From Deltaproteobacteria bacterium CG07_land_8_20_14_0_80_60_11 (GTDB lineage Bacteria > Desulfobacterota > Desulfobaccia > Desulfobaccales > 0-14-0-80-60-11), in assembly GCA_002779455.1 (NCBI GenBank), contig PEWM01000163.1, positions 840-5,864 on the forward strand: a stretch of DNA of 5,025 nucleotides, in the 5' to 3' direction. Position 1 is the first letter of the stretch. Every line of letters begins with the position of its first letter. The position numbers were made by a program, and so were the translations under genes. Below, one piece after another: positions 1 to 4,985 of the stretch. The notes beneath the pieces are model-generated. The model was not told where the DNA came from, searched no databases, and saw nothing but the letters and a program-made list of their open reading frames with translations.

Positions 1-474
1 GCCCGGGAGGTGAAGCCCGACCTGGTGACCCTGGTACCGGAAAAACGCCAGGAGCTCACCACCGAGGGTGGCCTGGAAGTGGCGGGGAATAAGGTCTTTC
101 TCAAAAATTTCGTCCAGGACCTGAAAGAAGTGGGCCTGCGGGTCAGCCTGTTCGTGGACCCGGTGACCGAGCAGATTGACGCGGCCCGGGAAGTGGGGAC
201 CGAGTGGGTGGAGCTCCACACCGGCACTTACGCCGACGCCCTTACCCGGGCTGAAGCCACCCGGCTCTTTCAGGAACTGCTCAACGCCGCCCGGCACGCC
301 CGGAGCATCGGCCTGAAGGTCAAATGCGGCCACGGCCTCAACTACCGGAACATCAAACCGTTTAAAGGCCGGGAGGAGTTCGCCGAGTTCTCCATCGGGC
401 ATTCCATCATGGCCCGGGCCATCCTGGTGGGCCTCGACCGGGCCGTCCGGGAGATGGTGGAACTGATTAAGTGA
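1..474 (+). CDS. pdxJ: Pyridoxine 5'-phosphate synthase PdxJ, C-terminal part (5' end outside window)
   Basis: PdxJ condenses 1-deoxy-D-xylulose 5-phosphate with 3-amino-2-oxopropyl phosphate to give pyridoxine 5'-phosphate, the last ring-forming step of the DXP-dependent vitamin B6 pathway in the cytosol. The frame is open from base 1 (A-R-E-V-K-P) to TGA at 472-474, giving 157 residues. Family proteins have about 240, so roughly the first third is missing; the GTG at base 10 is an internal valine, not a start. Visible family signatures are LVPEKRQE with TTEGGL just behind it (the Glu of LVPEKR is a catalytic residue in E. coli PdxJ), SLFVDP, the HTGTYADA loop, CGHGLNYRN and the phosphate-site IGHSI near the C-terminus. 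All are in the right order of a TIM barrel and no key residue is lost. No gene follows on the same strand; acpS, a common follower of pdxJ, is not there. Identification is firm. Confidence 0.96.
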   Translation, partial: AREVKPDLVTLVPEKRQELTTEGGLEVAGNKVFLKNFVQDLKEVGLRVSLFVDPVTEQIDAAREVGTEWVELHTGTYADALTRAEATRLFQELLNAARHARSIGLKVKCGHGLNYRNIKPFKGREEFAEFSIGHSIMARAILVGLDRAVREMVELIK

Positions 475-533
475 TAAAATCGCGGTCAGCTTTCAGCTAT
501 CAGCCAAGGCAATGGGCGCGATGCGGATATCAG

Positions 534-632
534 GGCGGGCATTGCCCGCCATGTCGGGTGCGTGGTGCGCACCCTATAAAGCACAGGCGGGACGCCTGTG
601 CCACCAGGTAGGGGCGACCCGCTGGGCCGCCC
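534..632. repeat. Cluster of four GC-rich hairpin units (REP-like)
   Basis: Four short inverted repeats lie head to tail in the convergent gap between pdxJ and the hydrolase gene. Stem 1 is GGCGGGC at 534-540 with GCCCGCC at 544-550. Stem 2 is GGGTGCG at 556-562 with CGCACCC at 568-574. Stem 3 is GCACAGGCG at 581-589 with CGCCTGTGC at 593-601. Stem 4 is GGGCG-A-CCC at 612-620 with GGG-C-CGCCC at 624-632, where one A/C mismatch interrupts an otherwise perfect 9-bp stem. None is followed by a T-run, so they are not typical intrinsic terminators, although stem 4 begins 9 bases beyond the hydrolase stop codon and could protect or end that transcript. Unit 4 (starting TAGGGGCG) has the same design as the unit at 1292-1316, which marks a dispersed family. 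Such units are common intergenic repeats in several bacterial phyla; a function is not shown here. Confidence 0.75.
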
Positions 633-641
633 TTTCCAGAT

Positions 642-1190
642 TTATAATCCGCTCAGACAATCCTCAAGAGACATCACCCTGGCATATCTCATCCCCAGGG
701 CCGCCATGAAGGCGCCGTGAACCTGGGCGGCGGGGATGGTCAGGCCCTCAAAGACGAGGTCCCGGGTGGCGCAGGCGTCGTGGATGACGGTGTTGCGAAA
801 CCCGAAGTCGAAGGCGGCCCGGGTGGTGGCGTCGATGCACATGTGGCTCATGGCCCCGCAGATTATCACTTCTTCCGCCCCGGCGTTGTTAAGCGCCTCC
901 AGCAAGCCGGTTTCCCGAAAGGCGTTGGGATAATGCTTCTGGATGAGGGCCTCTCCGGGAAGCGGCCGGAGGCTCGCGTGGATTTCCACGCCAACGGTGT
1001 GGGGCCGGAAGAACGCCGCGTCTGGCCCCAGGGCCAGGTGTTGGATATGGAAAATGGGGCGCCGGGCCTGGCGGCAGGCGGTGAGCACTTTCTGAGCCTG
1101 GGCCGCGGCCTGGGTCATGCCGGTTAACTCCATGGCGCCGCCGGGAAAATAATCGTTCTGGATATCGATGAGGATGAGAGCGGATTTCAT
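642..1190 (-). CDS. Isochorismatase-like cysteine hydrolase
   Basis: This is a 182-residue protein of the isochorismatase-like hydrolase superfamily (nicotinamidases, N-carbamoylsarcosine amidases, isochorismatases). These cytosolic enzymes usually hydrolyse amides through a Cys nucleophile. The triad is visible: Asp9 in LILIDIQNDY, Lys85 in IQKHYPNAF and Cys118 in CGAMSHMCID. The GAMSHMC stretch is the loop carrying the usual cis-peptide before the nucleophile; T122, T123 and R124 after it are also typical. His48 and His51 (PIFHIQH) lie in the strand after the first helix. The length is normal for a single-domain member. The ATG at 1190 is preceded by AAGGAG (1198-1203) with 7 bases of spacing. 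The nicotinamidase metal-site pattern (D-x-H-x2-H) is not evident, so PncA is less likely and the substrate cannot be named. Hairpin clusters lie on both sides. It is on the same strand as the phosphoesterase gene upstream, but 231 bases separate them, so co-transcription is uncertain. Confidence 0.9.
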   Translation of the reverse strand: MKSALILIDIQNDYFPGGAMELTGMTQAAAQAQKVLTACRQARRPIFHIQHLALGPDAAFFRPHTVGVEIHASLRPLPGEALIQKHYPNAFRETGLLEALNNAGAEEVIICGAMSHMCIDATTRAAFDFGFRNTVIHDACATRDLVFEGLTIPAAQVHGAFMAALGMRYARVMSLEDCLSGL

Positions 1191-1294
1191 GGTGCGGCTC
1201 CTTTATAGTCAGGCTCGTAGACGGCAACTGGACGGACTTCAGAGAGAATCTTTAACCCGAAGCTGCGATCATACAGGTAACTTGTCTTCTGTAG

Positions 1295-1370
1295 GGGCGG
1301 ACCCATGGGTCCGCCCTCAGGTTGGGCGCACCTGTGTGTGCACTCTTAGGGGGGACACATGGGTCCCCCC
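1295..1370. repeat. Second cluster of REP-like hairpin units (three, one decayed)
   Basis: Three inverted repeats of 22 bases lie between the phosphoesterase and hydrolase genes. Unit 1 (1295-1316) is a perfect palindrome with half-site GGGCGGACCCA, preceded by GTAG. Unit 2 (1324-1345, GGGCGCACC...GTGCACTC) still pairs over most of its outer part but has several mismatches, so it looks decayed. Unit 3 (1349-1370) pairs GGGGGGAC with GTCCCCCC and has one internal mismatch. Unit starts are 29 and 25 bases apart. Unit 1 shares its GTAGGGGCG opening and CGCCCT ending with the unit at 610-633, so both clusters belong to one family. There is no T-run. The rest of the 1204-1421 gap shows no gene; an A8 run at 1413-1420 (U8 in the phosphoesterase transcript, directly after its stop) sits between CCGGC and GCCGG and could help to end that message, but the geometry is not that of a normal terminator. 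Confidence 0.72.
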
Positions 1371-1421
1371 CTTGTATCACTTATCTGAATTGAAGGAGGG
1401 GATAACCCCGGCAAAAAAAAT

Positions 1422-2438
1422 TCAGCCGGTCTGACTCGCCGGGACTTCCCCTTTGTCAGGGACCTGCAGGCGGCCGTGGTGCTCCACCCGGCCGATGATA
1501 AATTCCTGCCATTCCTGCCACTGGGCGATGGGGTTCATGTGGGTGTGGCCGATGGGGACCTCGGCCCGGGCGTTGGCGGCGTGGCCGCCGGCGGAGCCCA
1601 GCTTGCCGAAGGCCCGCAGGGCCAGGCGGCCGGCATTCTTGTTCAGGCCGTCGTTTCTAAAGATGACCACCAGCTTGTCCTGGTAAATCCCCCCCACGAT
1701 GGTCCAGGAGATCTCCCCGGCCCGGAGGAAGAAGTCGGCCAGGATCACCAGGATGTCCGGGGTGTCCACCGGCCCCAGAAAGGCGTAAAGGCGGTTGTGG
1801 CGGATGCGGAACCGGTTGAGGGCCTGCTGGAAGTACCCCAGCATGGGAATATTGAATTCGGCGAACTCCAGGCGCCGCACCAGCGGTCTCCGGGTGAAGC
1901 CGAACAGGTAGTGAAAGGCCCGCACATCGGCTTCGATGGCGGGCCGCTCGAAATTGGCGGTGTCGGTCTTGATGCCGTAGTACAGGGCGGTGGCCAGCTT
2001 CAGGGAGGGTTTGATCCGGGCCTCCCGCAGGTATTCGGTCATGATGGTAGAGGTGGCGCCGTATTCCGGGCGGATATCCACCAGGCGCGCCTTGGTTTCC
2101 GGGAGCCGGGGGTGATGGTCGATGATCAAGTCGTAGTGATGGGGCTCAAATAGTTCATGGTGCAACGGCTGGTTGTCCACCAGGGCCTTACGGTTGAAGT
2201 CCTCGGGCTTGATCTCCTGGAGGGGGGAGAGGGCAATGCTCAGGAGCTGCACCATCCGTTGATTCTGGGGGCGGGTGATGGGGCGGATGGCGGCTATGAC
2301 ACACGAAGTCAGGCGGCGCCACAGGAGGCGTTTCAGGGCCAGGGCGCTGGCAATAGCGTCCGGGTCAGGATCAATCAGGATCAGCAGCCGGTCTTCATGG
2401 CTGAAAAGCTGGTAGAGCCGTGGCACGACGTTGCGCAT
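1422..2438 (-). CDS. DHH-family phosphoesterase (NrnA/RecJ-like, with DHHA1 domain)
   Basis: This 338-residue cytosolic metal-dependent phosphoesterase belongs to the DHH superfamily, which includes NrnA (nanoRNA and pAp hydrolysis), c-di-AMP phosphodiesterases and RecJ. The DHH domain shows motif I DPDPDAIASA (residues 23-32), motif II LVDNQP (86-91), motif III IDHHP (106-110), DIRPEYGATST (121-131) and motif IV GIKTDT with Asp159. The DHHA1 substrate domain ends with GSAGGH (281-286) and then ARAEVP. No membrane segment, PAS or CBS domain is present; the size fits NrnA-type proteins. The His normally three residues before the PD of motif I is replaced by Leu21. An in-frame TAG lies six codons upstream of the ATG at 2438, and no other common start codon lies between, so the start is fixed; GGGGA ends 10 bases before it. 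The gene diverges from meaB. A role in oligoribonucleotide or pAp turnover is inferred from family only, and the substrate is open. Confidence 0.88.
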   Translation of the reverse strand: MRNVVPRLYQLFSHEDRLLILIDPDPDAIASALALKRLLWRRLTSCVIAAIRPITRPQNQRMVQLLSIALSPLQEIKPEDFNRKALVDNQPLHHELFEPHHYDLIIDHHPRLPETKARLVDIRPEYGATSTIMTEYLREARIKPSLKLATALYYGIKTDTANFERPAIEADVRAFHYLFGFTRRPLVRRLEFAEFNIPMLGYFQQALNRFRIRHNRLYAFLGPVDTPDILVILADFFLRAGEISWTIVGGIYQDKLVVIFRNDGLNKNAGRLALRAFGKLGSAGGHAANARAEVPIGHTHMNPIAQWQEWQEFIIGRVEHHGRLQVPDKGEVPASQTG

Positions 2439-2458
2439 GTGGATGAGTTCCCCGAACT

Positions 2459-2487
2459 ATTTTACCTAAGAAGTTGTCCGGGAGCAA
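2459..2487 (-). promoter_or_regulatory. Likely sigma-70-type promoter of the DHH phosphoesterase gene
   Basis: Read on the minus strand, TTGCTC (2482-2487) and TAAAAT (2459-2464) stand 17 bases apart, a good fit to -35 and -10 boxes. Transcription would start near 2452, leaving a leader of only about 14 bases that still contains GGGGA. The call rests on sequence likeness and position only. Confidence 0.45.
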
Positions 2488-2587
2488 ATGAGGAAGCAGA
2501 TTTTTTCAGCTAAGGCCCGAGATATCAGAAACTTCGAGGCCGCGGCGGCCCCGGATTGCCAATTCTGGGGAATTCGGCGCTTTTTCT

Positions 2588-2615
2588 TTGCCATGCCAGG
2601 GCCTTAAATTATAAA
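2588..2615 (+). promoter_or_regulatory. Likely sigma-70-type promoter of meaB
   Basis: TTGCCA (2588-2593) and TATAAA (2610-2615) are separated by 16 bases in a locally AT-rich patch of the divergent gap. This predicts a start site near 2622 and a leader of about 65 bases before the meaB ATG. It also argues against translation from the in-frame TTG at 2556, which lies upstream of the promoter. Confidence 0.5.
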
Positions 2616-2678
2616 TTAACAGAAATCAGGGTTGGGGGAGGGTCTGGGAGTTTCCGGGCCCCTGAACTACCCCGGGCT

Positions 2679-2683
2679 GGAGG
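2679..2683 (+). promoter_or_regulatory. Shine-Dalgarno site that sets the meaB start
   Basis: GGAGG stands 4 bases before the ATG at 2688. The longer in-frame reading from TTG at 2556 would add 44 residues that resemble no part of MeaB and has no comparable site. Confidence 0.7.
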
Positions 2684-2687
2684 CCTA

Positions 2688-3668
2688 ATGAACCGAACCG
2701 AGGAGGTAGTGGACCGCATCCTGGCCGGTGAGGTGCGCACCGCGGCGCGCCTGATGCGAGAACTGGACGACGGCAGGCCCGAGCCCCGGGAGGTCCTCAA
2801 AGAGATTTACCGGCATAGCGGCCGGGCCCATATCATCGGTATCACCGGCTCGCCCGGGGTGGGGAAGAGCACCCTCACCGACCGTCTCATCCAATTCCTG
2901 CGCCAGAAGGGGAAAACCGTGGGCGTGGTGGCGGTTGACCCCACCAGCCCCTTTTCCGGCGGCGCCATCCTGGGGGACCGCATCCGGATGCAGCGCCACG
3001 CCCTGGATGAGGGCGTCTTTATCCGGTCCCTGGCCACCCGGGGGCATTTCGGCGGCCTCACCGCCTCGGCCCGGGCGGTGATCACGGTCTTGGACGCCAT
3101 GGGCAAGGACTATGTCCTGGTGGAGACCGTGGGGGTGGGACAGGATGAAGTGGAGATCGCCGCCACCGCCTACACCACCCTGGTGGTGACGGTCCCCGGC
3201 ATGGGAGACGACATCCAGGCCATTAAGGCCGGCATCTTAGAGGTGGCTGATATCCTGGTGATTAACAAGGCCGACCGGGATGGGGCCTCCCGCACTTATC
3301 AGGAATTGATCCAGATGCTGGAGTTGCAAGCCCACCGGAAGGCGAGTGCCTGGATGGCGCCGGTGCTGATGACCCAGGCCAAGGATAATGAGGGCATCGA
3401 GGAGTTGATGGCCGCAGTGCAGAACCATCAGGAGTTCCTGGCCCGGGATGGCGGCAAGGGCCTGCTACTGGCCCGTGGCTCCCGGGTCCGCCAGGAGTTT
3501 CTGGAACTCCTGAAGGAGGGGATTTTCCGGCACCTGGTGAAGCAACTGGAGGGCGATGGCCGCCTGGACCGGATTCTTACCGCTATCCTGGCGCAGCAAA
3601 CCGACCCGTACTCGGCCAGCGAGGCCCTGGTCCTCGAGACCCTGGGGCCCCTTACGCCCGGCGCTTAA
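2688..3668 (+). CDS. meaB: Methylmalonyl-CoA mutase-associated GTPase MeaB (ArgK family)
   Basis: MeaB is a cytosolic dimeric GTPase of the SIMIBI class. It loads and protects adenosylcobalamin-dependent mutases such as methylmalonyl-CoA mutase and helps expel damaged cofactor. The product has 326 residues, the usual length. In order it shows an N-terminal helical part (1-45), the P-loop GSPGVGKST (54-62), VDPTSPFSGGAILGDRIRM (from 83, the hallmark ArgK/MeaB segment), RSLATRGHFGGL (113-124), the Mg/switch segment ETVGVGQDEVEI (146-157), VPGMGDDIQAIKAGI (169-183), the guanine-specificity motif NKAD (193-196) and a C-terminal helical arm used for dimerisation in known structures. All nucleotide-binding residues are intact. 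ATG at 2688 is chosen because of the GGAGG before it and the family N-terminus. No mutase, B12-binding subunit or epimerase gene is next to it in the window; the next gene converges. The older name 'arginine/ornithine transport ATPase ArgK' should not be used. Confidence 0.95.
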   Translation: MNRTEEVVDRILAGEVRTAARLMRELDDGRPEPREVLKEIYRHSGRAHIIGITGSPGVGKSTLTDRLIQFLRQKGKTVGVVAVDPTSPFSGGAILGDRIRMQRHALDEGVFIRSLATRGHFGGLTASARAVITVLDAMGKDYVLVETVGVGQDEVEIAATAYTTLVVTVPGMGDDIQAIKAGILEVADILVINKADRDGASRTYQELIQMLELQAHRKASAWMAPVLMTQAKDNEGIEELMAAVQNHQEFLARDGGKGLLLARGSRVRQEFLELLKEGIFRHLVKQLEGDGRLDRILTAILAQQTDPYSASEALVLETLGPLTPGA

Positions 3669-3712
3669 CTTTCTTTGCCGGGTTGGATTCTCGGAGAAAA
3701 CCGCCACGTCGC

Positions 3713-3755
3713 CCCAGAGATCCCGGCGGAGCGGTAAGTAGCCAGGATCTCTGGG
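3713..3755. repeat. 11-bp inverted repeat in the meaB / small-ORF convergent gap
   Basis: CCCAGAGATCC (3713-3723) is exactly complementary to GGATCTCTGGG (3745-3755), with a 21-base loop. A second, competing stem GGGCT (3753-3757) with AGCCC (3763-3767) overlaps its right arm, and CCGCC (3701-3705) with GGCGG (3725-3729) overlaps its left arm. No T-run follows on either strand within the first bases, so an intrinsic terminator is only a possibility. Its place between two convergent genes suggests a shared 3'-end or terminator structure. Confidence 0.55.
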
Positions 3756-3809
3756 CTGCTTGAGCCCCAAGGCGAACCGGCAACTCCATATCACCGCTGG
3801 GGCAGGTCA

Positions 3810-3968
3810 TTATTTGGGCAAGAGCAATTCCCAGTAAATGCCCAGGATAGCCGGCGATAACGCCAGTAAACCAATGATAAAAGCCAGTATCAGTTTCACC
3901 GTGGGAGACCATCCCGTCTTTTCTCCCTTCACCCATTCTGCGCCCTCAAGGTACTTGCTGTGAGACAT
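3810..3968 (-). CDS. Small single-span membrane protein, 52 residues, unknown function
   Basis: A short frame runs from ATG (3966-3968) to TAA (3810-3812). It begins MSHSKYLEGAEWVKGEK and continues with a hydrophobic stretch, about residues 26-46 (LILAFIIGLLALSPAILGIYW), ending ELLLPK. The first 25 residues are hydrophilic with mixed charge (K5, K14, K17, K25; E8, E11, E16). The second half is one clear membrane helix with Pro39 inside it and Trp46 at its end. A strong ribosome site, GGAGG within GGGAGGG (3973-3979), lies 5 bases before the ATG. Together the good site, the clean amphipathic-then-hydrophobic layout and the sensible codons support a real gene. I do not recognise the family, and no domain or catalytic residue is visible. 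It converges with meaB. Its only upstream neighbour on this strand is the long unassigned region up to the Rrf2 gene. It could be a subunit or regulator of a membrane complex, but that is speculation. Confidence 0.68.
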   Translation of the reverse strand: MSHSKYLEGAEWVKGEKTGWSPTVKLILAFIIGLLALSPAILGIYWELLLPK

Positions 3969-3989
3969 GGCGCCCTCCCGGGAAAATCT

Positions 3990-4007
3990 CTGAAATGACC
4001 GTTTCAG
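3990..4007. promoter_or_regulatory. Palindrome upstream of the small membrane-protein gene (possible operator or hairpin)
   Basis: CTGAAA (3990-3995) and TTTCAG (4002-4007) form an inverted repeat around a 6-base centre, 21 bases before the small ORF's start codon. As DNA it has the TGAAA-N6-TTTCA form of a dimeric repressor site. As RNA it would form a small stem just upstream of the ribosome site. On the + strand it is followed shortly by a T5 run (4013-4017), so a weak + strand terminator is another reading. No regulator can be assigned. Confidence 0.35.
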
Positions 4008-4024
4008 GTTAGTTTTTGTCCCCG

Positions 4025-4200
4025 AAAGCCCAAGGCTTTTACGAGGAGCTCGGACCGCGCGTTGGGACCGGGTAAGAAGGGAACAGCGAACCTGAAGGAG
4101 AGGCAGGTAAAAACTATTACTGAGGCGGCATGGTGAAGCTGCCCCACTTCCAACTTCGGACCTGATTCACTGAGTACCGGTATAGAGCGATTTAATTCCA
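4025..4200. other. Unassigned GC-rich block with short inverted repeats (candidate leader RNA or remnant)
   Basis: This lies in the roughly 490-base stretch between the small ORF and the Rrf2 gene and shows no gene I can support. It contains AAAGCC (4025-4030) with GGCTTT (4034-4039), an ACCTG/CAGGT pair inside the following 70 bases and GGCGGC with GCTGCC (one G-T pair) around 4124-4142. Its minus strand carries AAGGAGGTGG (4198-4207), a near-perfect anti-16S match, but no ATG, GTG or TTG stands at a proper distance behind it. Both strands happen to be open in one frame across the block, and neither translation looks like a known protein. Possible readings are a structured leader of the small membrane-protein gene, a small RNA, or a fragment of a ribozyme or retroelement. 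None is demonstrated. Confidence 0.3.
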
Positions 4201-4210
4201 CCTCCTTGAG

Positions 4211-4276
4211 ATATATTATAACAATATATACAAAAATTATATAATATATATAAATATAGTATAATATAAAAAAATA
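4211..4276. other. Extremely AT-rich tract (3 G/C in 66 bases)
   Basis: The tract contains only three G or C bases (4222, 4231 and 4259) in a window that is otherwise GC-rich. It is made of TA-type runs and short A-tracts and holds several matches to the TATAAT box on both strands, for example 4260-4265 (+) and 4215-4220 (-). None has a convincing -35 partner at 16-18 bases, though such DNA melts and bends easily and often serves as an UP element or as a target of nucleoid proteins. The remaining bases up to the Rrf2 stop (4277-4460) hold a small stem, GCCGG/CCGGC at 4339-4359, and no supported gene. Confidence 0.6.
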
Positions 4277-4460
4277 GGAAAAGCAAGGGGAAATCAACAG
4301 AATTCTGAGAATTTTTTTTAAGAGGTTTTTCCGTTTACGCCGGGAATCCACTATCCGGCAATTCACGATGCTGCTGAGGCTGGTTGCGGGGTTTTATAAT
4401 TTTCCCTGTCGGCCTTATTTTTTTGAAATCAATGCCGTCTGGATAAGCGAATAAAAGGGA

Positions 4461-4937
4461 CTAGCGCTTACCCTTAAAAACGGGAATTATTGGCTGGTTC
4501 AAGACCTCGTTGAGTTCCTGGCTTTTGCCGCCGCGGGTCCGCTCAATCAGATCTGCCAGGGTAATGGCTTTGAGACTGTCAAACATGGCCTGGGCCGCCT
4601 CCTGCCACATCATCCGGGTTGGACAATTCTGGGAGCGCTCGCAAAGCTCTGCATGCTCCGTGCATGAAACCAGGCTGGTTCCTTCCTCCAGCAGGGCCAC
4701 GATTTCTCCCACGGTGATCTGCTCAGGCGGTTTGGCGAGCAGGTGGCCCCCCTTAGGGCCCCGCACACTCTCCACATAATGGGCCTTTTTTAAGGGGATG
4801 ATAATCTGCTCCAGGTATTTCAGGGAGACATTCTGCCGTTTGGCAATATCCCCTAACTGCACCGGGCCCTGGTTGTAGTGCTGAGCCATGTCCAGGAGCA
4901 TCCGGGTCCCATAGCGGCTCCGGGTAGAGAGCTTCAT
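4461..4937 (-). CDS. Rrf2-family transcriptional regulator, IscR-like with three cysteines
   Basis: This 158-residue winged-helix regulator has the family's usual length. The start MKLSTRSRYGTRMLLDMA is the Rrf2 opening. The helix-turn-helix covers about residues 26-50 (VQLGDIAKRQNVSLKYLEQI), with Glu43 at the position used by E. coli IscR for DNA discrimination. The wing is VRGPKGGHLLAK (58-69). Three cysteines, C92, C99 and C105 (CX6CX5C), stand where IscR (C92, C98, C104) binds its [2Fe-2S] cluster, so an Fe-S-sensing role in iron-sulfur, redox or NO response is likely. The fourth IscR ligand, His107, aligns with Arg108, so ligation must differ. AGGAGG (4944-4949) stands 6 bases before the ATG at 4937, which fixes the start. 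No iscS/nifS, iscU or cysK lies downstream in the window; the gene is followed by the unassigned AT-rich region. The exact regulon, and whether it is IscR proper, cannot be told. Confidence 0.92.
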   Translation of the reverse strand: MKLSTRSRYGTRMLLDMAQHYNQGPVQLGDIAKRQNVSLKYLEQIIIPLKKAHYVESVRGPKGGHLLAKPPEQITVGEIVALLEEGTSLVSCTEHAELCERSQNCPTRMMWQEAAQAMFDSLKAITLADLIERTRGGKSQELNEVLNQPIIPVFKGKR

Positions 4938-4956
4938 CTTCAGCCTCCTAAAATTG

Positions 4957-4985
4957 CCGCCATTTTTCTGGCGCCACCCTGGCGG
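4957..4985. promoter_or_regulatory. Nested inverted repeats upstream of the Rrf2 gene
   Basis: CCGCCA (4957-4962) pairs with TGGCGG (4980-4985), and the space between holds the palindrome TGGCGCCA (4969-4976). The pair lies just upstream of the ribosome site, where a repressor site for autoregulation or a leader stem would sit. It does not resemble the published IscR type 1 consensus. This is position-based inference only. Confidence 0.3.

Noticed and set aside
534..632. CRISPR-like array
   Set aside because: The units are different hairpins with no constant repeat and no spacers of even length.
512..709. Plus-strand frame of 65 residues after pdxJ
   Set aside because: Most of it is the hairpin-repeat cluster read as protein, and it then overlaps the 3' end of the hydrolase gene. 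No ribosome site.
717..1127. Plus-strand frame of 136 residues
   Set aside because: It is antisense to the isochorismatase-like hydrolase, whose triad and ribosome site are clear. The composition is typical of a shadow frame.
1476..2153. Long + strand frame of 225 residues
   Set aside because: It is the antisense shadow of the DHH phosphoesterase gene: rich in Gly, Val and Pro, without domain motifs, and covering a clearly conserved protein on the other strand.
3652..3936. Minus-strand frame of 94 residues overlapping the meaB end
   Set aside because: It overlaps the better-supported 52-residue membrane protein in another frame, runs into meaB, and has no recognisable features.
4050..4110. 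Possible SRP RNA helix 8 likeness (gaccgggtaagaaggg, then aacagc)
   Set aside because: The required GUCAGG and GGAAGG core in correct spacing is absent. The likeness is only general purine richness.
4198..4207. CCACCTCCTT as a 16S rRNA 3' end
   Set aside because: Only the anti-Shine-Dalgarno bases match; the sequence before it has none of the conserved 16S 3' region.
4004..4366. Minus-strand reading frame of 120 residues
   Set aside because: It starts with GTG without a ribosome site, and its middle is only the AT tract read as Ile/Tyr/Phe runs. It is better explained as an accidental frame over low-complexity DNA.
4374..4460. Possible 28-residue + strand peptide starting near the ATG at 4368
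   Set aside because: It has no ribosome site, no recognisable character, and runs head-on into the end of the Rrf2 gene.
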